Counted from the first letter of the stretch, positions 1 to 6,707 are shown. The stretch: 10,367 bases of DNA from Desulfobacterales bacterium (GCA_012974475.1 JAAXQD010000158.1:1-10367), one strand, 5' to 3'. The notes: a model not told the origin generated them from the sequence alone. Made by a program: numbers and translations.

Positions 1-1220
1 ACCGTGCCTCTTTCCCTGAAGTGCGGGCTTTCGTAGGTCTCGCGGTCATTGCGGACCGGTTCGGCCAGAATACCGGCATCTTGCAGGGTCTTGGCAACTT
101 CGGACCGGGTCTTGTCTTCGGCCCATTTTTCCAGAGCAGTGTAGATTTCAACCTGAGCTTCACCTTCGGCCCGTTCATTATGAGATTTATACTTCTCATA
201 AAGATCATTCATGCCGGTGATGGCACACAGCTCTTTGAAGTCTGCATCCTGGAAAGCACTGACCATGACATAACGCGCGCAGAACTTGTCCTGCGGGTTG
301 TCGGCATCCGGAAAATCGGACTTGCCGCACAGGATGATGCCGTGTACGGACAGCTGGGTGTCCCAGTTGCCCCAGCGCTGGCGCACGACACCGAACTTGC
401 CGTACATTGGCAAGGTATGTCCGAGCATCCGTGTCGGGACCTGTACCTGGGAGAACTCGATCATGGTGCCGATCCCGGTCTTGCGGCGATGGTGAACGGC
501 CGCCAGGATTGCGCAGGTGATCAGGTTGCCGGATTGCCAGTCAATGACCCAGTTGGTCTGCTTGGTGGCATGACCGCCCATGTACTCGTGCATTCCGGTC
601 ACCGAAGCAAGTCCGGCGTGGGCCTGGCCCAGAATGTCATACGAACCGCCGAAAATCTTGGGACCGTATCCGAAACCGCCGCCCCAGACATAGATGAACC
701 GGGGGTTGATTTCGGAAAGTTGCCGGTAGCCCAACTTCCACTTGTCCATGGTTCCCGGACGATACAGCTCGGTCAGCCCGTCGAACTTTTTCACCAGCCC
801 GTAAAAGACTTCCACCATCTCGGGAATGTGGTAGTCCATGGTCGCAAAGTACTTGTTGGGGTTGGCGTTGGTGAACCCGAGACCGGTTCCGGTCGTGGGA
901 CGGGTGTCATGAAGCGGATACAAATAGCACTCGTTAAACGGAGAGGTATGCCGCATGGCATCCCCCATCCTCGGCATCTCAATCTTGACCACCTGAGCAC
1001 CATGTTCGGCAAGGTTGGCCACAGAATGCGGCGTGAAGATGTACATGGTGCAGCTAAGCCACTTGATGCCTTTGAGCGCCGCGGGCTTGGTGTGTTCGTT
1101 GCCCACGTCGAAGAGATTCTTGCAGTACTCTTCGTAGGGCATCTTGAACTCATCCATCTCGCCTTGACTCTTGGGGCCTGGCAAGTCTTCTATGCGTGTT
1201 ACTCTTGGGTCTTTTGCCAT
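1..1220 (-). CDS. CaiB/BaiF family III CoA-transferase subunit, 3'-truncated by window edge
   Basis: Family III CoA-transferases move CoA between carboxylic acids through an enzyme-bound aspartyl-CoA intermediate in the cytoplasm. At least 406 residues are visible and the gene continues past the left edge. Family marks are VANLAEHGAQVVKIE (residues 67-81), LGYRQLSEINPRFIYVWGGG (163-182), FGYGP, then SYDILGQAHAGL (193-204), and VIDWQSGN with Asp227 in the place of the family's catalytic Asp. The motif ILAEPVRNDRETYESPHF near 384-401 normally lies close to the C terminus, so only some tens of residues are probably missing. The ATG overlaps the upstream stop by one base (TAATG). An AGGGGG ribosome site lies 7 bases upstream, so translation is probably coupled to the 1220-2704 gene. 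Pairing with a second homologue recalls heteromeric BbsEF (succinyl-CoA:benzylsuccinate CoA-transferase) and its naphthyl-methylsuccinate counterparts. That substrate is inference; the family call is firm. Confidence 0.9.
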   Translation of the reverse strand, partial: MAKDPRVTRIEDLPGPKSQGEMDEFKMPYEEYCKNLFDVGNEHTKPAALKGIKWLSCTMYIFTPHSVANLAEHGAQVVKIEMPRMGDAMRHTSPFNECYLYPLHDTRPTTGTGLGFTNANPNKYFATMDYHIPEMVEVFYGLVKKFDGLTELYRPGTMDKWKLGYRQLSEINPRFIYVWGGGFGYGPKIFGGSYDILGQAHAGLASVTGMHEYMGGHATKQTNWVIDWQSGNLITCAILAAVHHRRKTGIGTMIEFSQVQVPTRMLGHTLPMYGKFGVVRQRWGNWDTQLSVHGIILCGKSDFPDADNPQDKFCARYVMVSAFQDADFKELCAITGMNDLYEKYKSHNERAEGEAQVEIYTALEKWAEDKTRSEVAKTLQDAGILAEPVRNDRETYESPHFRERGT

Positions 1221-2704
1221 TATATTACCCCCTTCTGTTTTAGTTCATTGACCGTGATCTGGTTCATTCCACACCATTTCATGTAAATTTCATAGTTGTC
1301 AAATCCGATATCCCTGCCCATCCATTTGCACCTGGAGGGGGCATAGCACTGATAGGAGGCCGGGCTCGAAGCAATCAGCAAGGGACCGTAGTCGGTCTCG
1401 TGCACGTACTGCCAGGGGCGGTACTTGAAATGCGGAAATTCAGCGACCTCGTCGATGTACATAACCGGCCCTGCTGCAAGCTGGTACTCCATCAGCTTTG
1501 CTTCGGCTTCGACCCTGTTCTGGTCTCTGAGCCACCGGGTGGTCACGGTATAGACCTTGATCAGGGCGTGCAGGGCGTTCCTGGCCCCCACCTCCTTGAG
1601 GAAGGGATCTTCGTGGATCAGCCGGCCGAACTGTTCGTAATCGCGCTCAAGGCAAAAGCCGATGTTGTACCAGAGCTTGTCGGTCTGCCCGCCGATCATC
1701 ATGTACCCGTCCTTGCAGGGGTTCCAGGCATACTGGTTCAGGTTGGGGTCCCAACCGCCGGATCGGCCTTTGATACTGGCATTGAATCCGTACCAGGTAA
1801 TATCAAAGTCGATGATGTCCATCAGGGTTTCAGCGCCGGTGCACTCGATCATCTGGCCGGTGTTCCCTAATTCGTCGCGCCAGTAAAGTGCCGCCAGGGC
1901 GTTGAGGAATCCCTGGCAGCCGGCCACATAGTCGGCCAGCGCGATACCCGAACGGGTCGGATCGCCGCCCTTACCACGAGGCAGCAGGTCCTGGGCCAAA
2001 CCGGTGTTGTGCACCCATGCATTGGCACAGCTGCCAAAAGGCTCTAATTCCCACTGGCCGAACTTGGACTGCTTGTCCTTCCAGGGGCCCCACTGGCCCA
2101 TTACCCCAACCCAGATGTAGATCATCTTGGGGTTGGCTTCCTTGAGCTGGCGGTAGCCGATCCCCAGGTTGTCCATGTAGCCGGGGGGCATCCCGTCGAT
2201 CAAGATATCGACGTTGGCCGCCATTTTCGTGAAAACTTCCTGGCCCTCTTCGGTCTCCACATCCAGGGTGACGCAGTGCGTGTTCACCGTCTCGGCGACA
2301 AACTCCATACCGCACTTTTCGCCGGTCTCCTGATTTTCCAGCAGGTACTCTTCACGGCCAAAGGGCGTGAGCTTCCGCAATGGATCGCCCCCGGGTGGTT
2401 CGATAGAGACGCACTCGGCACCGCATTCGCCGAACAAAGAAGTGGCAAATTTGTGACCCAAGCGCCAGAGCCCGATATCCAGCACCCTGAGGTGTGACAG
2501 GGACTCGTCTTTTAAGTATCTATCTGCGAACTTAAAGTTTTTCTCGGACCACTCACAGAACTCCAGCGCCTTCCGTTTTTCGTACACCGGTTTTACGTCC
2601 TCATACGAAGGCGGCGGTGTGACCGGATAGGGTCTGACATCCATGTCCATAAGACCAATGGTGTCGAGCCTACTGTTTATTTCAATATCTTTTTTTTCTG
2701 CCAT
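1220..2704 (-). CDS. CaiB/BaiF family III CoA-transferase, long (494 aa) partner subunit
   Basis: First gene of the minus-strand operon and probable partner of the following CoA-transferase. Family features run in order. An N-terminal extension of about 70 residues precedes the core. Next come LRVLDIGLWRLGHKFATSLF (72-91), ECGAECVSIEPPGGDPLR (93-110) and LDVETEEGQEVFTKMAANVD (147-166). GYMDNLGIGYRQLKEANPKM (175-194) follows, then RSGIALADYVAG (251-262), where Asp258 sits at the expected catalytic position. The end GFDNYEIYMKWCGM...LKQKGVI is the usual family C terminus. At 494 residues it is longer than the roughly 400 of typical members such as formyl-CoA transferase. The stretch usually reading G-Q-x-GP then SxD..xQA is altered here (GQWGPWKDKQSKFGQWELEPFG split around 203-224). 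The ATG at 2704 has a GGAGGT ribosome site 6 bases upstream. The substrate cannot be read from sequence; an arylsuccinate or other dicarboxylate is plausible from the two-subunit layout. Confidence 0.92.
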   Translation of the reverse strand: MAEKKDIEINSRLDTIGLMDMDVRPYPVTPPPSYEDVKPVYEKRKALEFCEWSEKNFKFADRYLKDESLSHLRVLDIGLWRLGHKFATSLFGECGAECVSIEPPGGDPLRKLTPFGREEYLLENQETGEKCGMEFVAETVNTHCVTLDVETEEGQEVFTKMAANVDILIDGMPPGYMDNLGIGYRQLKEANPKMIYIWVGVMGQWGPWKDKQSKFGQWELEPFGSCANAWVHNTGLAQDLLPRGKGGDPTRSGIALADYVAGCQGFLNALAALYWRDELGNTGQMIECTGAETLMDIIDFDITWYGFNASIKGRSGGWDPNLNQYAWNPCKDGYMMIGGQTDKLWYNIGFCLERDYEQFGRLIHEDPFLKEVGARNALHALIKVYTVTTRWLRDQNRVEAEAKLMEYQLAAGPVMYIDEVAEFPHFKYRPWQYVHETDYGPLLIASSPASYQCYAPSRCKWMGRDIGFDNYEIYMKWCGMNQITVNELKQKGVI

Positions 2705-2936
2705 ATTTTACCTCCAAAATAGTTTAAATTCCATTCAAGAATTTATCCAGAGTCGTTCTCAGTAACAGAGGAACGGTAATAATTCCTCATCACTGACTTT
2801 TTACCACCTCCTTTCCTTGAAATTTGGCCTTTACCGGCAACAGCCATAAAACGACCTTTGTATTTGATGGATAAGGGGCTTGCCGGAAGCCAATTAGAAC
2901 GTTTTTGTAAAGCGTTACATTTCGGTGGTCGTTTTT

Positions 2937-2960
2937 CTTTCTGCTGCATGCAGCAGAAAG
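2937..2960. repeat. Perfect 24-bp palindrome in the CoA-transferase leader
   Basis: The arm CTTTCTGCTGCA (2937-2948) is followed immediately by its exact reverse complement TGCAGCAGAAAG (2949-2960). The symmetry stops at the next base on each side. As DNA this would suit a dimeric regulator. As RNA it would fold to a 10-bp stem with a CATG loop. There is no U-run on the minus-strand side, so a simple intrinsic terminator is unlikely. It lies 233 bases upstream of the start codon of the 1220-2704 gene. Its role is unknown. Confidence 0.8.
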
Positions 2961-3046
2961 CATAAAAATATAGTCTCACCTCCTTTAGGCAAAAAGATAA
3001 AAACCGATTTGGAACAATTAACTGAAAACGTGAACTGATCTATAGT

Positions 3047-3059
3047 TGAATTATATTCA
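3047..3059. promoter_or_regulatory. Operator-like palindrome TGAAT-N3-ATTCA, site 1
   Basis: TGAAT-TAT-ATTCA is a perfect 5-bp inverted repeat with a 3-base centre. It overlaps a second palindrome, ATTATATTC-AGC-GAATATAAT (3050-3070), so the ATTC half-site is shared by two symmetric elements. The same 13-bp pattern recurs at 3103 and 3166. The protein that would bind is not identified and no regulator gene lies in the window. Confidence 0.5.
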
Positions 3060-3102
3060 GCGAATATAATGTTTGGGTTGAGTTATTGTTTAGGGCAAAA
3101 AG

Positions 3103-3115
3103 TGAATGTTATTCA
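3103..3115. promoter_or_regulatory. Operator-like palindrome TGAAT-N3-ATTCA, site 2
   Basis: TGAAT-GTT-ATTCA is followed by GCG, as is site 1, so the shared block is ATTCAGCG. Its centre is 56 bp from the centre of site 1. If the leftward promoter proposed at 3127-3155 is real, this site falls just downstream of the transcription start, a position typical of repression. Confidence 0.5.
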
Positions 3116-3126
3116 GCGCAAACTTT

Positions 3127-3155
3127 TTTTTAGACTTGTTAAGATAATTTGTCAA
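3127..3155 (-). promoter_or_regulatory. Candidate promoter for the CoA-transferase operon
   Basis: Read on the minus strand, a perfect -35 hexamer TTGACA (3155-3150) is followed after 17 bases by TAAAAA (3132-3127), a weak -10 that matches four of six consensus positions. The predicted start is near 3120, which gives a leader of about 415 bases. It is bracketed by operator-like sites at 3103-3115 and 3166-3178. The weak -10 and the AT-rich background keep confidence low. Confidence 0.35.
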
Positions 3156-3165
3156 GAGTAAAAAA

Positions 3166-3178
3166 TGAATTTTATTCA
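3166..3178. promoter_or_regulatory. Operator-like palindrome TGAAT-N3-ATTCA, site 3
   Basis: TGAAT-TTT-ATTCA has its centre 63 bp from that of site 2, about six helical turns. It lies ten bases upstream of the candidate leftward -35 element. It lacks the GCG that follows sites 1 and 2. Because its centre and flank are A/T runs, it is the easiest of the three to explain by composition. Confidence 0.42.
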
Positions 3179-3712
3179 AAAAAAATTTTAAATTCGCTTT
3201 ATATCCGCGGCATTCAGGGGTTTATAAATTTAGTCCTTTCAACCCCTTGATTGCGAAAGGAAAATCGAACGCAGATGTCCAAACATCTTTCAAAGCGGTT
3301 TGTTGTGGCGCATCATACAATATATGGATAAAAAGATTTTTTGAATACATGATAAAGTATGGCTTCCCTTAAAAAAGACGTATTCAAACCGATTGTTTTT
3401 CCGGGTTTGGGTGGCGATAAAAGTGCTTCAAAAACAAATGCTTTTTTTACCTTGCAATTTATTTCCGGATATCTTATACGCAAATGTTTGAGAGCTATTC
3501 CAACGATATTTGTTCAATTTCTAACCATGAGGCTTACGAAAAAATATTACAATCGGTTGCAACATTTTTTGGAAAGGAGGTGAGCTATTTCAGCATGACG
3601 CCCCAAAGCTTATGGCTTGAGTTGGAAGGGGCGGGATTCGGCAAAGCTCGATTTCACGACCGGTTAGAACCGTGTTTGCAGGCTGAAACATGGGTGTAAA
3701 ACCGGTTGTTGA

Positions 3713-3741
3713 GTGACAGAGAGGTCTTACATTATTATAAT
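3713..3741 (+). promoter_or_regulatory. Sigma-70-type promoter of the CoA-ligase gene
   Basis: GTGACA (3713-3718; one mismatch to TTGACA) is separated by exactly 17 bases from a perfect TATAAT (3736-3741). The expected transcription start is near 3748, giving a leader of about 22 bases that carries the GGAGG ribosome site at 3757-3761. Position and spacing fit the ligase gene well. Confidence 0.65.
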
Positions 3742-3769
3742 AACAAAATAATTAGGGGAGGTTTATGCT

Positions 3770-5416
3770 ATGGGGAAAATACCGGAAAATATGCTGCCAC
3801 CAAAAGATTTGTGGCCGGAATATTTGATTCCAGAAGAGTTTGCGGATACACCGGATGAATTGAATCTTACCGACTTTTTGCTTGACCGCCACGTTCGAGA
3901 AGGCAAAGGTGATAACGCCGCCATTAAGTTCATGGACCAGACCGTCAGCTACGCCCAGCTCCAGAAAATGGTCAACAAGTTCGGCAACAGCCTTAAAGAT
4001 GCCGGCATTGAACCCCAGGACCGAGTGGGGATTCGTCTCGTTAATTCCATTCAGGCCCTGGTGGCCATCTTTGCCGTTGAGAAAATCGGCGCGATTCCTG
4101 TTCCAACGTCGCCGCTGTGGTCCGGTGAAGAAGTAGCATTTGTGGCCAACAATGCTGAAATGAAGCTTTTTATTGTCAATGCCCCGTTGATGCCTCCGGT
4201 TGAGCAGGCCAAACTCAAGTTTGAATTTGGCACCCAAGTCATCACCATCGGCGGCAATGCGGACGAGGTTAAGGCAGCCGGAAACATGGTCTATGAAGAA
4301 ATGCTCGAGGCCGGTTCTGCTGATCTGGAAGCCACCATGCTAAAAGGTGACGACATCGGCATTATGCTCTATACATCCGGTACCACCGGTATGCCCAAGG
4401 GCTGTGTTCACTTTGTCAAACCGATTGTCATAGAGACCAAATTGGTCAACAAACATGTATACAAGATGAAGCCCGGCGATGTTCTGGGCGGAGCCGCCCC
4501 GGTTTCCTTTGCCGCAGGGTTCGGCACCTTTACGTTGATGCCTTTTGAAGGCGGTGCAGCCATATCCCTGATTCCAAAGTTCACACCGCCGGACATGTTG
4601 GATCTGATTGAGAAACACAAAATAACGATTCTCACCGGTCTGCCCACCGGCTACCGCGCTCTGATGAAGTTCCCCAAATTCAAGGATTACGACACCAGTT
4701 CAATTCGTCTTTACACTTCCGGCGGCGACGCTCTGGGTTCCGAAACCCTGTCGGCATGGGTAAAACTGACCGGCCTGCCCATCTGGGAAGGTTTGGGCGG
4801 CACTGAAATGCTCCATCTGGTAACGTCCAACACCATGAACCCCGAGCCGATGCCCGACTCCATCGGCAAAGCGCTTCCCGGTGTTGAGGTGCGGGTGGTT
4901 GACCCGGAATGGAATGACTGCGAACCGGATCAAGTCGGCAGTATGGTTCTCAAGGGCCCCTCGGGAAGCCTCTACTGGAAGCCTTACGAGGATAATGAGA
5001 AGCTCATCAAATCCCAAAAGAAGGGTGTGGTCGACGGCTGGAACCAGATGGGTGATGCGGTCTTCATGAAAGCAGACGGCAACATTTTCTTCGTATCCCG
5101 TGAAGACGACATGATCAAGAGTTCCGGCTACCGTATCGGTCCTGCCGAGGTAGAAGAAGCCATCGAAAAGCATCCGGCCGTTGCCGAAGCCGGCATTGTG
5201 GGTATTCCGGATCCGGAAAAAGGTCAGATCACCAAGGCCTTTGTGGTTCTGAAAGAAGGCTATGAAGGCAGCGATGAATTCTTTGAAGAACTCAAAACAT
5301 TCTTGAAGGAGCACGTTGCGATCTACAAGCTCCCCAGAGCCATTGAGTACCGGGATGAACTGCCGCGCACACCCACCGGCAAGCTCCTGCGCCGCCATCT
5401 GCGTCCGCCTAAATAA
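3770..5416 (+). CDS. AMP-forming acyl/aryl-CoA ligase (ANL superfamily, benzoate-CoA ligase-like)
   Basis: This enzyme activates a carboxylic acid with ATP to an acyl-adenylate and then to the CoA thioester, in the cytoplasm. The 548-residue length is normal for the family. Diagnostic motifs are present in order: the phosphate loop YTSGTTGMPKG (201-211), GLGGTEM (341-347, the A5 motif), QMGDAVFMKADGNIFF (426-441) with Asp429, the hinge SREDDMIKSSGYRIGPAEVE (443-462), and LPRTPTGKLLR (531-541), in which Lys538 is the expected catalytic lysine. The overall pattern resembles benzoate/2-aminobenzoate-CoA ligases and medium-chain acyl-CoA synthetases. The exact acid cannot be determined. The start at 3770 is supported by GGAGG 8 bases upstream; an ATG at 3765 is out of frame. 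The gene has its own promoter and terminator, so it is probably monocistronic. Its divergent position opposite the CoA-transferases suggests a shared catabolic pathway. Confidence 0.93.
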   Translation: MGKIPENMLPPKDLWPEYLIPEEFADTPDELNLTDFLLDRHVREGKGDNAAIKFMDQTVSYAQLQKMVNKFGNSLKDAGIEPQDRVGIRLVNSIQALVAIFAVEKIGAIPVPTSPLWSGEEVAFVANNAEMKLFIVNAPLMPPVEQAKLKFEFGTQVITIGGNADEVKAAGNMVYEEMLEAGSADLEATMLKGDDIGIMLYTSGTTGMPKGCVHFVKPIVIETKLVNKHVYKMKPGDVLGGAAPVSFAAGFGTFTLMPFEGGAAISLIPKFTPPDMLDLIEKHKITILTGLPTGYRALMKFPKFKDYDTSSIRLYTSGGDALGSETLSAWVKLTGLPIWEGLGGTEMLHLVTSNTMNPEPMPDSIGKALPGVEVRVVDPEWNDCEPDQVGSMVLKGPSGSLYWKPYEDNEKLIKSQKKGVVDGWNQMGDAVFMKADGNIFFVSREDDMIKSSGYRIGPAEVEEAIEKHPAVAEAGIVGIPDPEKGQITKAFVVLKEGYEGSDEFFEELKTFLKEHVAIYKLPRAIEYRDELPRTPTGKLLRRHLRPPK

Positions 5417-5452
5417 TACAGATCCTTCGCAGGTGTGAAATGGTAACACTTT

Positions 5453-5487
5453 CCCCTCACCTCGAACGAGGTGAGGGGATTTTTTTA
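5453..5487 (+). terminator. Strong intrinsic terminator after the CoA-ligase gene
   Basis: CCCCTCACCTC (5453-5463) and GAGGTGAGGGG (5468-5478) form a perfect 11-bp GC-rich stem with a GAAC loop. A T-run at 5480-5486 follows. It lies 36 bases after the ligase stop codon and separates that gene from the next one. Confidence 0.92.
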
Positions 5488-5588
5488 TTAACCCCCCCGC
5501 GCTCTTATCTTGCCTACTTTTAAACCGTTTCTAATATCTTTTCAACTATCGCATATCTTCTGGAATTTCCTTAGATTCAAGAAATTTC

Positions 5589-5617
5589 TTTACATGATTC
5601 CTTATTAGAAATATAAA
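5589..5617 (+). promoter_or_regulatory. Sigma-70-type promoter of the MBL-fold hydrolase gene
   Basis: TTTACA (5589-5594) and TATAAA (5612-5617) are each one base off consensus and separated by 17 bases. The start would be near 5624, giving a leader of about 48 bases with an AGGAGG ribosome site 8 bases before the ATG at 5672. It lies between a terminator and the gene, as expected. Confidence 0.6.
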
Positions 5618-5671
5618 TACACGTCTTCGTTTTGAATCTATTTTAAAAGGGTTAAAAAGGAGGAAATAATC

Positions 5672-6634
5672 ATGAATGAAGATTTGTCCGGTTCGTTGAA
5701 GACGGTAGATCGTATTGAAATTACCACGCTTATCGACAATTATGTAGATGTTTTACTGCCGAGCACCGACCGAATAACCCGCCCGCCCTTATCCATAGAT
5801 GGCAAAGTTAAAGCCGATACCTTTTTAGCCGAACATGGTCTTTCTTTGCTCGTTTCGGTTTGGCAAGGAGAAGAAAAACACACCATCCTTTTTGACACGG
5901 GATACTCAAAAGTTGGCGTTCTCCACAACTTGGCACAGTTGGGATTGAACATTGAAGACATAGAAGTGATTGTTCTGAGTCATGGGCACATGGACCACAC
6001 CGGTTCCCTCAACGCCATTCTCGATAAAATTCCCGGCAACATTCCCTTGGTGCTTCACCCCGGTGCCTTTGTATATCCCCGTTATACCCGCCAGCCCAAC
6101 GGATCCAAAAACATTTGGCCTCAAACTTTAACAAGAGATGGGCTGGCGCAGAAAAATGTTGAAATTGTGGAAAGCAAAACCCCGACGCTGATCGCTGATG
6201 GGATGATCATGGTCACCGGCGAGGTGGAGCGAACCACATCATTTGAAAAAGGGATGCCCAATGCCCTTGTGGAAAAAAATGGAGACATCGTGCAAGATCC
6301 TATCATGGACGATCAGGCCATTGTTATGAAACTCAACGGAAAAGGATTGGTGGTGATTTCCGGCTGTGCGCATGCAGGTATTGTCAACACATTAGCGTTT
6401 GCACAGAAAACAATCGGGGAACAAAGCATCCATGCGGTTCTGGGAGGGTTTCATCTTTCCGGACCTTTTTTTGAGAAAATTCATGATGAGACCATCCAGG
6501 GAATAAAAAAGATGGATCCAGATGTGATTATGCCGATGCATTGCACCGGTTTGAAGGCGATTAATCGATTTCAAAAAGAGTTTCCCTCAAGCTTCGTTCT
6601 CAACAGCGTAGGATCAAAAATGACGCTTTCGTAA
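5672..6634 (+). CDS. MBL-fold metallohydrolase, COG1237-like
   Basis: A 320-residue metallo-beta-lactamase-fold protein, probably cytoplasmic since no signal peptide is visible. Metal-binding signatures are FDTGYS (74-79), SHGHMDHTG (103-111; His104, His106, Asp108, His109), SGCAHAGIVNT (230-240; His234), GGFHLSGP (258-265; His261) and MPMHCTG (287-293; His290). The CAHAGIVNT and GGFHL blocks are typical of the COG1237 subgroup. Its archaeal members are annotated as 7,8-dihydropterin-6-methyl-4-(beta-D-ribofuranosyl)aminobenzene-5'-phosphate synthase, a name that should not be transferred to bacterial copies. The substrate is unknown. The start at 5672 has AGGAGG 8 bases upstream. A terminator before it and its own promoter imply independent transcription, so a link to the neighbouring CoA enzymes is only positional. 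No terminator is evident after it. Confidence 0.88.
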   Translation: MNEDLSGSLKTVDRIEITTLIDNYVDVLLPSTDRITRPPLSIDGKVKADTFLAEHGLSLLVSVWQGEEKHTILFDTGYSKVGVLHNLAQLGLNIEDIEVIVLSHGHMDHTGSLNAILDKIPGNIPLVLHPGAFVYPRYTRQPNGSKNIWPQTLTRDGLAQKNVEIVESKTPTLIADGMIMVTGEVERTTSFEKGMPNALVEKNGDIVQDPIMDDQAIVMKLNGKGLVVISGCAHAGIVNTLAFAQKTIGEQSIHAVLGGFHLSGPFFEKIHDETIQGIKKMDPDVIMPMHCTGLKAINRFQKEFPSSFVLNSVGSKMTLS

Positions 6635-6653
6635 ATCAAGGGTCAGGTTTCGA

Positions 6654-6676
6654 GGGTCGGGGATCAGGGGGCTGGG
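6654..6676 (+). other. Canonical G-quadruplex motif
   Basis: Four G-runs of 3, 4, 5 and 3 bases are joined by short loops TC, ATCA and CT, which meets the usual G3+N1-7 rule. It lies 20 bases after the MBL stop codon on the coding strand, in the gap before the GIY-YIG module. It could affect the 3' end of the MBL transcript; folding is not shown. Confidence 0.55.
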
Positions 6677-6707
6677 TAAAAGCGATTACAACAACACCTT
6701 AAACGCC

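Larger units (their letters stand above)
2705..3769. other. Long AT-rich divergent intergenic control region
   Basis: This 1,065-base stretch separates the leftward CoA-transferase operon from the rightward CoA-ligase gene. I see no recognisable protein in it. Several short open frames exist: a minus-strand one from ATG 2963 to a stop at 2790, and plus-strand ones at 3359-3583, 3484-3699 and 3595-3699. None shows a known motif and most lack a properly spaced ribosome site. The stretch between about 3000 and 3200 is very AT-rich. It holds palindromes and candidate promoters listed separately. A smaller hairpin (AGATGT-CCAA-ACATCT, 3273-3288) and a 7-bp inverted repeat (AGGGGTT near 3217 with AACCCCT near 3241) add to the structure. 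No riboswitch signature is apparent. Confidence 0.75.

Noticed and set aside
21..1286. A 421-codon open frame on the plus strand
   Set aside because: It lies antisense to the CoA-transferase genes, shows no domain or motif, and its opposite strand encodes clear family motifs. It is a shadow of GC-rich coding sequence.
2880..2896. A sigma-54-like element on the minus strand (TTGG, ten bases, GC)
   Set aside because: The GG-N10-GC spacing fits, but the -12 part reads AAGC rather than TTGC and the -24 part lacks the CAC. It is too weak to call.
2743..2979. A 78-codon minus-strand frame starting at a GTG
   Set aside because: The GTG is part of the ribosome-binding-like sequence itself, so it cannot be used with it. 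The product has no recognisable feature and is read through a perfect palindrome.
3359..3699. Overlapping plus-strand frames of 74 and 71 codons upstream of the ligase gene
   Set aside because: Neither start has a ribosome site, the frames overlap each other, and neither sequence is recognisable. A decayed gene remains possible but cannot be supported.
4700..5449. A 249-codon open frame on the minus strand
   Set aside because: It is antisense to the C-terminal half of the CoA ligase, whose hinge and lysine motifs are unmistakable, and it runs through the terminator hairpin.
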